Below are positions 8,269 through 15,051 of a DNA stretch of 39,694 bases, piece after piece. The position numbers and the translations under genes are program-made. Under the pieces are notes generated by a model. It was not told the DNA's origin. It ran no database searches and worked only from the letters and a program-made list of their open reading frames with translations. The stretch lies in assembly GCA_002695065.1 (NCBI GenBank), contig NZNW01000150.1:1-39694 (forward strand). The letters run 5' to 3'. Position 1 is the stretch's first letter. Every line of letters begins with the position of its first letter. Source of the DNA: Salinicola sp. GTDB lineage: Bacteria > Pseudomonadota > Gammaproteobacteria > Pseudomonadales > Halomonadaceae.

Positions 8269-9394
8269 GTTGGGTCCCCTGGACTTGAATCAGCTGCGCA
8301 AGAAAGCGATCGCCAATGTGGCTCCAGCTCAGGCTGGAGACGCGCTGGTGTGCCTGACGGCCCAACCGGGCATATAGCGCGGGCTGTCGGCACAGCTCGC
8401 TGGCGGCCTGGACGAAGCCCTGGGAATCTCCCGGCGGCACCAGGCGGCCGTTGACGTTGTCGGTGATCAACTCCCCCGCTGCCGCGTGATCGAAAGCCAC
8501 CACGGCCAACCCGCTGGCCATGGCCTCCGGGACCACATTGCCGAATGTCTCCGACAGCGAGGGAAAGATGAACATGTCCGCGCTGGCATAGTGTCGGGCC
8601 AGTGCTTCGCCGGTCTCGAAACCCGTGAATATGGCTTCCGGCAGGCGCCGGGCGATCGTCTTGCGAGCGGGGCCGTCCCCCACCAGCACCTGGACCAGCG
8701 AGGGATTGGCGCGCTGCATGGCCGCCATCGTCTCGGCCAGCAGGTCGATGTTCTTTTCGCTGGCGAGTCGTCCGACATAGAGTGCCACCGGCTGGTGGGG
8801 GCCGGTCCCCCACTGGCGTCTCAGTTCGACGTCCCGACGGGAGGGGCGATAGCGCTGGGCATCGACGCCCCGGGCGAGGACCGAGACGCGGCGGTAGCCG
8901 CTGCCTTCCAGCATTCGCTGTTGCGCTGCGGTGGGGACCAGCGTCGCCTCGCAGCGGTTGTGGAAATATCGCAATCCCCGGCGAGCGATGGGGATGCTCC
9001 AGCCGAGGTGATAGTTGCTGGCATATTGATCGAAGTTGGTGTGAAAGCCGCTGACCACGGGGATCCCCAAGTGTCTAGCCGCGTTCAACGCCGACCAGCC
9101 GAGCGGACCTTCGGTTGCGATATAGATGGCATCGGGGCGCTCGTGGCGCCATAGCCGGATCAGACGTCGGCGGCAGGGCAAGCCGATATGCACGTCGGCG
9201 TATATCGGAAGGGCGATCCCCCTGACGTGGACATCCCGTTCTGCCAGGGCGTCGCGTGCGCCATTCGCCGGGGTGGGACGAATCAGTTGAAGCAGGACTC
9301 CCTTGGATGCCAGATGGTTGGCGAGCTGGCTCAGGGTATGAGCCACGCCATTGACCTCCGGCGCCCAAGTTTCACTGACCAGGGCTACACGCAT
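8237..9394 (-). CDS. GT4-family glycosyltransferase (GDP-mannose/UDP-sugar dependent, SqdX/MgtA-like)
   Basis: This 385-residue protein has the GT-B fold of family GT4. The acceptor half opens with RVALVSETWAPEVNG and contains SGFHTNFDQY; the sugar-nucleotide half carries YVGRLASEKN and the EX7E motif in SETFGNVVPEAMASG. Relatives add mannose, glucose or glucuronate to diacylglycerol. I chose the ATG at 9394 because GGAG lies eight bases before it and the family starts here; the frame extends 13 codons further without support. It is first in an operon with the PAP2 phosphatase and alkB. A candidate Pho box at 9488-9527 fits the known use of such enzymes in replacing phospholipids with glycolipids during phosphate starvation. 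Sugar and acceptor are unproven. Confidence 0.87.
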   Translation of the reverse strand: MRVALVSETWAPEVNGVAHTLSQLANHLASKGVLLQLIRPTPANGARDALAERDVHVRGIALPIYADVHIGLPCRRRLIRLWRHERPDAIYIATEGPLGWSALNAARHLGIPVVSGFHTNFDQYASNYHLGWSIPIARRGLRYFHNRCEATLVPTAAQQRMLEGSGYRRVSVLARGVDAQRYRPSRRDVELRRQWGTGPHQPVALYVGRLASEKNIDLLAETMAAMQRANPSLVQVLVGDGPARKTIARRLPEAIFTGFETGEALARHYASADMFIFPSLSETFGNVVPEAMASGLAVVAFDHAAAGELITDNVNGRLVPPGDSQGFVQAASELCRQPALYARLGRQAHQRVSSLSWSHIGDRFLAQLIQVQGTQHAATHSTSHV

Positions 9395-9487
9395 CTCTCT
9401 CACTCCTTCCACGCCAGCGAAGCTCTCTACCAATCCCGCCTTGTCGCCAACCGTGTTCGAACCGGTCTCCGATACTGGGGGGTGCCG

Positions 9488-9527
9488 ATGACGTCAATGC
9501 GTCACGATGATGACGAACTGATGACAT
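9488..9527 (-). promoter_or_regulatory. Candidate Pho box(es) upstream of the glycosyltransferase operon
   Basis: On the minus strand GTCAT recurs at 9525-9521, 9514-9510 and 9492-9488, spacings of exactly 11 and 22 bases. The first pair reads ATGTCAT-CAGT-TCGTCAT, which matches the CTGTCAT-N4-CTGTCAT PhoB consensus at 6 of 7 and 5 of 7 bases. A poor -10 (TATCGG, 9474-9469) lies 13 bases past the last repeat. The site lies between the NlpD-like gene and the glycosyltransferase start. Confidence 0.5.
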
Positions 9528-9533
9528 CGTTGA

Positions 9534-10427
9534 TTAGCGTAGCACGCGCGCGGGATCCACGGGCTTGCCGCCGTGGCGGAGGTCGAAAAGCAGATGATAA
9601 CGACTGCTGCCGCTCTCCTTACCGATTTCGCACAGCGGGGTGCCGGCGGAGACGGATTGCCCCTCCGACACCATCAGCTTGTCGCAGAACGCGTAGACGC
9701 TCTGCATGTTGTCGGCGTGGTGGAGTATGACGACCTGTCCCAACTGGCGCATGCCGCTGGCGAATCTCACCTTGCCCGACGTGGTTGCCCTGGCGGTGGC
9801 GGGCGAGGATGTCGACAGCATCATGGGCTGCAGCGTGCCATGGGCGTCCCGCCCGAACCGGCGCTCGACGGTGTAGTCATCCAATGGCCAGCGCCATCGG
9901 CTTGCCGACGAGGGCAGCGGGCCGGGATCGGGCAGTGACCGGGATGCCGCCGGTGCCGGCGATGATGCCCGGCCACCCGACGAACCGCCCGCCAGCGGAA
10001 CCTGGATCAACTGGCCGACGGCCAGCTGCGACGGATCGATGCCCGTATTCGCGGCCTGGACGCGCTGCGGGTTGGCGCCGAAGTGGCGGGCGATCGAATA
10101 GAGGGAGTCCCCCCGTCTTACCTGGTAGCGGTATGGGCCGCCACCGGGTGCGCGCTCCTGCCGGGAGGGCAGCAGCAGACGTTGGCCAACTGCCAGGCGG
10201 CGGGAGTCCACGCCAGGATTGAAGCGCTGGAGCCTGAGTAGCGGTATGCCCGCCTGGCTGGCGATCCTGCCCAACGTATCGCCACGCTGCACGGTCACCC
10301 AGCCCCCGCCGTCGGCGATGCTGGCATGACCGCCGCCGCCGCTCGCGCAGCCCGCGAGCAAGAGCGTCAATCCCAGGAGTAGGAGGAGAGCGCCGCGTCT
10401 TTTTCCTGCCACAATGCGTTCAACCAT
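9534..10427 (-). CDS. NlpD-like lipoprotein with two LysM domains and a degenerate LytM (M23) domain
   Basis: The 297-residue protein starts with a lipoprotein signal (GALLLLLGLTLLLAGC, lipidated Cys27). LysM domains that bind peptidoglycan follow at about 43-87 (VQRGDTLGRIASQAGI) and 97-142 (VRRGDSLYSIARHFG). The C-terminal LytM domain at about 190-297 lacks zinc ligands: the usual SxYAH is SVYAFCD and the usual HxH is HLLFDL. It should therefore be non-catalytic and act as an activator of cell-separation amidases, as NlpD and EnvC do. I chose the ATG at 10427 because it places the signal peptide correctly, although the frame is open far upstream and the start overlaps the acyltransferase gene by 61 bases. 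Not next to surE/pcm/rpoS, where true nlpD usually lies. Confidence 0.85.
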   Translation of the reverse strand: MVERIVAGKRRGALLLLLGLTLLLAGCASGGGGHASIADGGGWVTVQRGDTLGRIASQAGIPLLRLQRFNPGVDSRRLAVGQRLLLPSRQERAPGGGPYRYQVRRGDSLYSIARHFGANPQRVQAANTGIDPSQLAVGQLIQVPLAGGSSGGRASSPAPAASRSLPDPGPLPSSASRWRWPLDDYTVERRFGRDAHGTLQPMMLSTSSPATARATTSGKVRFASGMRQLGQVVILHHADNMQSVYAFCDKLMVSEGQSVSAGTPLCEIGKESGSSRYHLLFDLRHGGKPVDPARVLR

Positions 10428-11242
10428 GTGTAGAAACGTTCCTTGTATTGGGCATCGTCGTAGCGCCCGTCCAGCATCCACTCCGGCCTGTCGAGGCATC
10501 TCGCGACGATCGCCACGTCGGCCTCGCGTCCGCAGAGGAAATCCCAGAAGTTGGGCGTGCCCCGGCGGTAGTGCAGGGTCACGTCGATGATACCGTCCAG
10601 GCGTGGTCCCAGCAGCCCGATCACCTGGGCGACGCCCCCGGCCTTGGGTCGCAGGAGATGTTGGTAGGGGCTCTCCTGCCGGCGCTGCTTCTCCGGTGTG
10701 CACCGCGTTCCCTCGACGAAGTTGTAGATCGTCATCGGCATTTCGCGGGCGTGGTCGCACATGCGCCGGGTCGCCTGACGATCTCGTTCGGCAAGTTTGG
10801 GGTTCCGAGCCAGCTTCTCGCGGCTGTAACGACGCATGAACGGAAATTCCAGGGCCCACCACGCCAGTCCGACGATCGGCACCAGAATGAGTTCTCGCTT
10901 GAGAAAGAACTTCGGCATCGAGACACGACCCGTCAGCACATAGAGCAGGGCGATGATATCGGTCCAGCTCTGGTGGTTGGCCATGACCAACCACCATCGA
11001 CGCGGCGAGAGCGAGGCAGGGAGGTCGGCGTGGATCCTCGGGCAAATCCAGCAGCGGATCCAGGCGTTGTTGGTCTTCACCCAGGCGAGGGCGATCCAGT
11101 GAAGACCGCCGAGCACCCGAAGGCGCCATCGCCGGGTGGGCGTGACCAGTTTCAGTATCGTCAACGCCACCAGAGGCATGCCCCAGAAGAGCGTATTGAG
11201 GACCAGCAGCAGGACGCTGACACACCCTTTCAGGGTCGACAT
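10367..11242 (-). CDS. PlsC-type acyltransferase (YihG-like)
   Basis: The 291-residue inner-membrane protein carries the glycerolipid acyltransferase motifs NHQSWTD (HX4D catalytic box) and FVEGTR. Hydrophobic segments at the N-terminus anchor it to the membrane. The family transfers acyl chains to lysophosphatidate or related lysophospholipids; the larger size and the conserved CTPEKQ and PKAGGV blocks fit the YihG/YihG-like branch rather than housekeeping PlsC. The ATG at 11242 has GGAG six bases upstream; the frame could start five codons earlier without support. Its 3' end overlaps the NlpD-like gene by 61 bases, so they are probably co-transcribed. Confidence 0.88.
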   Translation of the reverse strand: MSTLKGCVSVLLLVLNTLFWGMPLVALTILKLVTPTRRWRLRVLGGLHWIALAWVKTNNAWIRCWICPRIHADLPASLSPRRWWLVMANHQSWTDIIALLYVLTGRVSMPKFFLKRELILVPIVGLAWWALEFPFMRRYSREKLARNPKLAERDRQATRRMCDHAREMPMTIYNFVEGTRCTPEKQRRQESPYQHLLRPKAGGVAQVIGLLGPRLDGIIDVTLHYRRGTPNFWDFLCGREADVAIVARCLDRPEWMLDGRYDDAQYKERFYTWLNALWQEKDAALSSYSWD

Positions 11243-11458
11243 GCCATTCTCCATCAATGACTTGGCTCGATGTTACTGGAATGTCGCCAGGCTGCACAGC
11301 GCTTCGGCGGGGATCCAGGCGCCGCGTGGCGTGCGCGCCGCATCAGTCGGATGCGTGTCGAAAGACTGAGATCCGTCATTGCCGAAAAACTAACCAATCT
11401 AAGACCGGCATGGACAGGGTCGGCGACTGCCGCTATCGGCCACCGGAAATGCACAGCG

Positions 11459-11467
11459 TTATCCACA
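11459..11467 (+). promoter_or_regulatory. Consensus DnaA box TTATCCACA
   Basis: Exact match to the high-affinity DnaA box. A second site, ATATCCACA with one mismatch, lies in the same orientation at 11573-11581. Neither an AT-rich unwinding element nor dnaA/dnaN/gidA genes are nearby, so this is not an origin. Confidence 0.45.
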
Positions 11468-11593
11468 GAAGATGTGAATAATTCGTGTCGGTTCCCGGCA
11501 GCCCCGGAGGGTGGGGCGTGAACTCGGCAAGAGGCGCTCCGACTTGATAGACTGCCGCCGCCTTTGTCTTCCGATATCCACATTCGGCGTCCA

Positions 11594-11607
11594 TCGATTC
11601 GAATCGA
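11594..11607. promoter_or_regulatory. Perfect 14-bp palindrome TCGATTCGAATCGA
   Basis: It lies 49 bases upstream of the MFS transporter start codon, a usual place for a repressor operator. No regulator gene is adjacent. Confidence 0.3.
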
Positions 11608-11656
11608 CGACGATGCGTGGAACTTTTCGCCAACCGCCGCTGAATGGAGAACCTCG

Positions 11657-12973
11657 TTGCGTTCACTACCCGCGACCCTGCCGATCCTGTTCCTGTGTGA
11701 AATCAGCTTCCTGCTTGGGCATGGGCTGATCATGACGCTGCTCGGCGTCCGCATGTCGCTGGAAGCGTTTCCCTCCCAGATGGCGGGTCTGCTCATGTCC
11801 TGCTTCTCGCTGGGCTTCGTCGCGGGGAGCTACTGGCTGGAGAAGCGCATACGCAGTGTCGGCCATATCCGCGTCTTCGCCGCCTGCGGTGCGTTGCTGG
11901 CGGCGACGGCGATGCTCCACGGGCTATGGGTCAATCCCTGGGCGTGGTTGGTCTGGCGGCTGTTTGGCGGCGCGGCGACGGCGGGGTTGTTGATGGTGAT
12001 GGAGTCCTGGGTCTCGGGCGAGTCGACCAACGAGAATCGCGGCCGGGTGCTGGGCTGGTATCTGGTGATCTCGACCCTGTCCCTGGCGGGCGGCCAGTGG
12101 ATGCTCAACATGGCGGATCCGGGGACTTTCGTACTGTTCTCGGTGGCCGGCGTTCTGTTCGCGTTGTCACTGGTGCCGCTTTCGATCCATCGCATCCAGG
12201 GCCCGCTGCGCAGCAGTCACGACGTATCCGCCAAGATCTCGCTGCGTACCCTGCTGACGCGCGCACCGGTGGGGCTGGTGGGGGCTTTCGTGGCGGGACT
12301 CATGGTGCAGGCCTTCTTTGCGATGACCCCATACTATGGCCAGGAGATCGGGCTCACGACGGCCCAGACCGCGAAGTTCATGTCGATCACCACGCTGGTG
12401 GCGCTCATCGCCCAGTGGACGCTGGGAAGGGTCTCGGACCGCTTCGATCGTCGCAAGGTCATCCTCTGCATGGCACTGGTGATGACGATATCCGGCGTGC
12501 TGATCGTGTTTGCCGCCAGGTCGAGTTACTGGCTGCTGGTTTTCGTCGCGAGCTTCCACACCGCGATGCTGCATACCCTCTACTCGCTGAGCCTGGCCCA
12601 CACCCATGACTGGCTGGAGCCGGAAGAGACCATCCAGGCCAACGCGAAAGTCCTGATGTGCTACGGCGTGGGCTCCATCGTCGGGCCCTTCAGCGCTTCT
12701 CTACTGATGCACAGCGTTGGGCCGGATGGCCTCTGGCTGTTTCTCGGCGCGGCCGCGCTGGGGCTGGCGCTGTTCATCGCCTACCGGCTGTGGCGACGCG
12801 AGCCGGTCAAGGCGCCGGAAGAGCAGGAGCCCTACACGCCACTGGTGCCGATGGTGGAATCGACGCACTACATCAACGAGCTGGATCCGCGGCATGGCCC
12901 CTACCAGTACGAGTTGAATCTGGAAGGAGAGCTGGAAGCCGTCCAAGAAGAGTCTGGTCTGCAGCCGGTGTGA
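11657..12973 (+). CDS. MFS transporter, YcaD-like
   Basis: About 438 residues with twelve predicted membrane helices form a major facilitator. The N-terminal half (ISFLLGHGLIMTLLGVR, then SLGFVAGSYWLEKRIRSVGHIRVFA) and the motif-like GRVSDRFDRRKVIL between the halves match the YcaD/UPF0226 branch, whose substrate is not known. I chose TTG at 11657 because GGAGA lies seven bases before it and the first helix begins soon after; the open frame reaches back to 11564 with non-hydrophobic sequence. The C-terminal tail of about 60 residues is hydrophilic and acidic. It is monocistronic, ending at a hairpin shared with grxA. Confidence 0.85.
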   Translation: MRSLPATLPILFLCEISFLLGHGLIMTLLGVRMSLEAFPSQMAGLLMSCFSLGFVAGSYWLEKRIRSVGHIRVFAACGALLAATAMLHGLWVNPWAWLVWRLFGGAATAGLLMVMESWVSGESTNENRGRVLGWYLVISTLSLAGGQWMLNMADPGTFVLFSVAGVLFALSLVPLSIHRIQGPLRSSHDVSAKISLRTLLTRAPVGLVGAFVAGLMVQAFFAMTPYYGQEIGLTTAQTAKFMSITTLVALIAQWTLGRVSDRFDRRKVILCMALVMTISGVLIVFAARSSYWLLVFVASFHTAMLHTLYSLSLAHTHDWLEPEETIQANAKVLMCYGVGSIVGPFSASLLMHSVGPDGLWLFLGAAALGLALFIAYRLWRREPVKAPEEQEPYTPLVPMVESTHYINELDPRHGPYQYELNLEGELEAVQEESGLQPV

Positions 12974-13032
12974 GCCTGCACCGCCGCTGCGGGGGGCATG
13001 CCTGTCGCGATCCTGTCGCGGGCCGAAACGAC

Positions 13033-13054
13033 AAAAGCCGGCGAATGCCGGCTT
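13033..13054. terminator. Bidirectional terminator between the MFS gene and grxA
   Basis: AAGCCGGC (13035-13042) and GCCGGCTT (13047-13054) pair around GAAT. On the minus strand the stem runs into TTTT, a fair terminator for grxA; on the plus strand the T-tract is only two bases. Confidence 0.7.
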
Positions 13055-13091
13055 CTGAAACCTCGGTCGCGGCGTCGGGCGCCGTGCCCCG

Positions 13092-13361
13092 TCAGGCGTT
13101 TTCGGGCATCAACGCCTTGTCCCGCACGTACTGGTCGAACTCCGTGAAGCCGCCAATGTGGGTCTGGTCGACGAAGATCTGCGGCACGGTCTCTACCGGT
13201 TTGCCGATGGTCTTCTCCATGTCGGCTTTGGTGATGCCTTCCGCATGGATATCGATATAGCGGAAATCGAAATCGTCCCGCGCTTCCTTGAGTTTCTCCG
13301 ACAGATCCTTGGCGCGAACACAGAAAGGGCAGCCGGGACGGCCGAAAATGACAGTCAGCAT
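13092..13361 (-). CDS. grxA: Glutaredoxin 1
   Basis: The 89-residue protein is collinear with E. coli GrxA. It reduces protein disulfides and glutathione mixed disulfides with glutathione as electron source, and can serve ribonucleotide reductase. The active-site pair is Cys11 and Cys14 in GRPGCPFCVRAKDL; KPVETVPQIFVD provides the cis-proline and glutathione contacts, followed by HIGGFTEF. The frame is open far upstream, but the ATG at 13361 has AGGAG eight bases before it and gives the family's exact N-terminus. It is alone between two hairpin-bounded regions. In many bacteria grxA is under OxyR; I see no clear OxyR site by eye. Confidence 0.95.
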   Translation of the reverse strand: MLTVIFGRPGCPFCVRAKDLSEKLKEARDDFDFRYIDIHAEGITKADMEKTIGKPVETVPQIFVDQTHIGGFTEFDQYVRDKALMPENA

Positions 13362-13492
13362 CGGTGAGTCTCCTGTTATTTGTGAAAGGGGGATGGGATG
13401 GTTCGAAACCTGAAAATAGAGATTGGGGTTATTCTTTCGTATTAAACCCATGCGGCCCAATAGAGTCTCTCTACGTCCATCATTGCAAGCCG

Positions 13493-14314
13493 CTATGGCT
13501 CCAGGCGTCGTCCGGCGTCGGCATCCCGCAGGAGATCTCCCAGGGCCCGGTGGATACCGGGTGCGGTGACCAGCAGGTTTTCGCCATAGAGCTCCACCGG
13601 CAGGTTCTCGGGGCACTCGTAGAGGTGACTCGTCGCGGCGCCGGCTTCCCGGGCGATCAGCAGTCCGGCGGCGAAATCCCACGGCGACACGCTCTCGTAG
13701 TAGGCATCGAGCTGACCGCAGCCGACATGGCAGAGATCGAGTGCGGCGGAGCCATTGCGACGCACGTCGCGGCAGGCGTGGACGACATGGTTCAGGCGCT
13801 TGATCAGTGGGCCGCGTCTGTCGCGAGCATAGGGGAACCCCGTCGCGACCAGGCTTCTCTCCAGCGTTTCCGACCGGCTGCATACCATCGGCTCGCCATT
13901 GAGTTGCGCTCCCCGGTCGCGTACCGCGGTAAAGGTCTCGCCGAGAAAAGGGGCATGCACCACGCCGAGTTGAACCTCTCCGTCGAACGCCAGGGCGATC
14001 GACACCGCGACGTGGGCATGGCCATAGGCGAAATTGACCGTACCGTCGATGGGGTCCACGACCCAGAGCGGGCCGCTCCGTTCGAGCTGGCTGCGGTCCG
14101 GGGTCAGCTCCTCGGTTAGCCTTGCCTCGCCCGGAAACAGGGTCTCCAGCTCGTCGCCGATCATGCGATCGACAGCGACATCTATCTCGGTCACCAGCTC
14201 GTCACCCCCCTTGTACTGGTGGGAGAAGTTTTGCTTCTGACGAGCCTGGACGATCATGTCGCCGGCCTGGCGGGCGATACGGATCACCTGGTCTAGGCGT
14301 TGGGGGTGGTCCAC
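13493..14314 (-). CDS. Inositol monophosphatase family protein (SuhB/CysQ-like)
   Basis: This 273-residue protein has the metal-binding motifs of the family: TEEL (about residue 67), DPIDGTVNF (about 87-95) and PWDFAAG (about 214). Such enzymes hydrolyse inositol-1-phosphate, fructose-1,6-bisphosphate or 3'-phosphoadenosine-5'-phosphate with magnesium. Which substrate is used here cannot be decided; length and the NFAYGHAHVAVSIAL block fit the SuhB/IMPase branch. It starts with GTG at 14314, supported by AGGAG six bases upstream. It lies 131 bases before grxA on the same strand and 165 bases after regA; it may be transcribed separately. Confidence 0.88.
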   Translation of the reverse strand: MDHPQRLDQVIRIARQAGDMIVQARQKQNFSHQYKGGDELVTEIDVAVDRMIGDELETLFPGEARLTEELTPDRSQLERSGPLWVVDPIDGTVNFAYGHAHVAVSIALAFDGEVQLGVVHAPFLGETFTAVRDRGAQLNGEPMVCSRSETLERSLVATGFPYARDRRGPLIKRLNHVVHACRDVRRNGSAALDLCHVGCGQLDAYYESVSPWDFAAGLLIAREAGAATSHLYECPENLPVELYGENLLVTAPGIHRALGDLLRDADAGRRLEP

Positions 14315-14479
14315 GTTGAACTCCTGTCGGGGAAATGACGTGGTCCCGGCGATCGGCGGAATCGTCGGGACGAACGAGAAAGATGTCTTCGTGACGGCGG
14401 AAACCGATTCGACACCGCGGGCCCCGCTCCGCTGAGTACAGCGCGCTGCCGGGGCCGAGGCGTATCGTCTGAACAGGCC

Positions 14480-15016
14480 CTAGTGCCGCACCGGGCGCTT
14501 CTGGAGTTTACGCTGCAGGGTTCGCCGATGCATGCCCAGGGCCCGGGCCGTTGCCGAGATATTGCCGTCGTGTTCATGCAGCACTTTCTGGATGTGCTCC
14601 CAGGTGACCCGGTTCACCGAGGGCGGGTTGTCGGCGATCTCCACGTCGACGTCGCCGCTCTCGCGCTCCAGCGACAGCAGGATCTCATCGGCGTCGGCTG
14701 GCTTGCACAGGTAGTTGACGGCACCGAGCTTCATCGCCTCCACGGCGGTGGCGATGCTCGAGTAGCCCGTCAACACCACGACGCGACACTCGGGCGCCAC
14801 TTCCAGCAGCGCGGGCAGCAGCTTGAGGCCGGAGTCCGACTCCAGCTTCAGATCCAGCGTCGCCAGGGCGGGCGGTGCCTCTCTCGCCGCCGCCAGGGCC
14901 TGGTCATGGGTATGGGCGACGACCACGTCGTAGCCCCGGCGCCGCATGGCGCGCTCCATGACGAAACAGAGTTGTTCGTCGTCGTCGACGATCAGTAAAC
15001 GTTCCGGATCACTCAT
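14480..15016 (-). CDS. regA: Redox response regulator of the RegA/PrrA/ActR/RoxR family
   Basis: The 178-residue protein has a receiver domain with the acidic pocket Asp11-Asp13, phospho-accepting Asp55, Thr83 and Lys105, joined by a short linker to a Fis-type helix-turn-helix (NISATARALGMHRRTLQRKLQ). This short layout, with no ATPase domain, is the signature of the RegA family, which adjusts respiration, carbon and nitrogen metabolism to redox state. The linker is acidic rather than proline-rich. AAGGAG precedes the ATG. It follows regB by 35 bases on the same strand and is surely its partner. Pseudomonads call the pair RoxR/RoxS. Confidence 0.92.
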   Translation of the reverse strand: MSDPERLLIVDDDEQLCFVMERAMRRRGYDVVVAHTHDQALAAAREAPPALATLDLKLESDSGLKLLPALLEVAPECRVVVLTGYSSIATAVEAMKLGAVNYLCKPADADEILLSLERESGDVDVEIADNPPSVNRVTWEHIQKVLHEHDGNISATARALGMHRRTLQRKLQKRPVRH

Positions 15017-15051
15017 CGGTGGTTCTCCTTGGCGGATGATTGACAGTAGCC

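Larger units (their letters stand above)
11243..11656. other. Divergent gap between the acyltransferase and MFS genes (414 bases, no gene)
   Basis: It contains a perfect DnaA box, a one-mismatch DnaA box and a 14-bp palindrome, listed separately. I see no convincing promoter hexamers. A long antisense frame across it has no family features and is not called. Confidence 0.5.

Noticed and set aside
9489-9504. TGACGTCA palindrome and TGACG/CGTCA inverted repeat as an operator
   Set aside because: It overlaps the GTCAT direct repeats at 11- and 22-base spacing, which explain the same bases better as a Pho box.
10428-11297. Long N-terminal extension of the NlpD-like frame
   Set aside because: It overlaps the acyltransferase gene in another frame and would bury the lipoprotein signal inside the protein.
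11459-11581. Replication origin at the DnaA boxes
   Set aside because: No AT-rich unwinding region, only two boxes, and none of the usual origin neighbours (dnaA, dnaN, rpmH, gidA).
11254-11796. 180-codon minus-strand frame across the acyltransferase-MFS gap
   Set aside because: No family features, no ribosome binding site, and it runs into the MFS coding region antisense.
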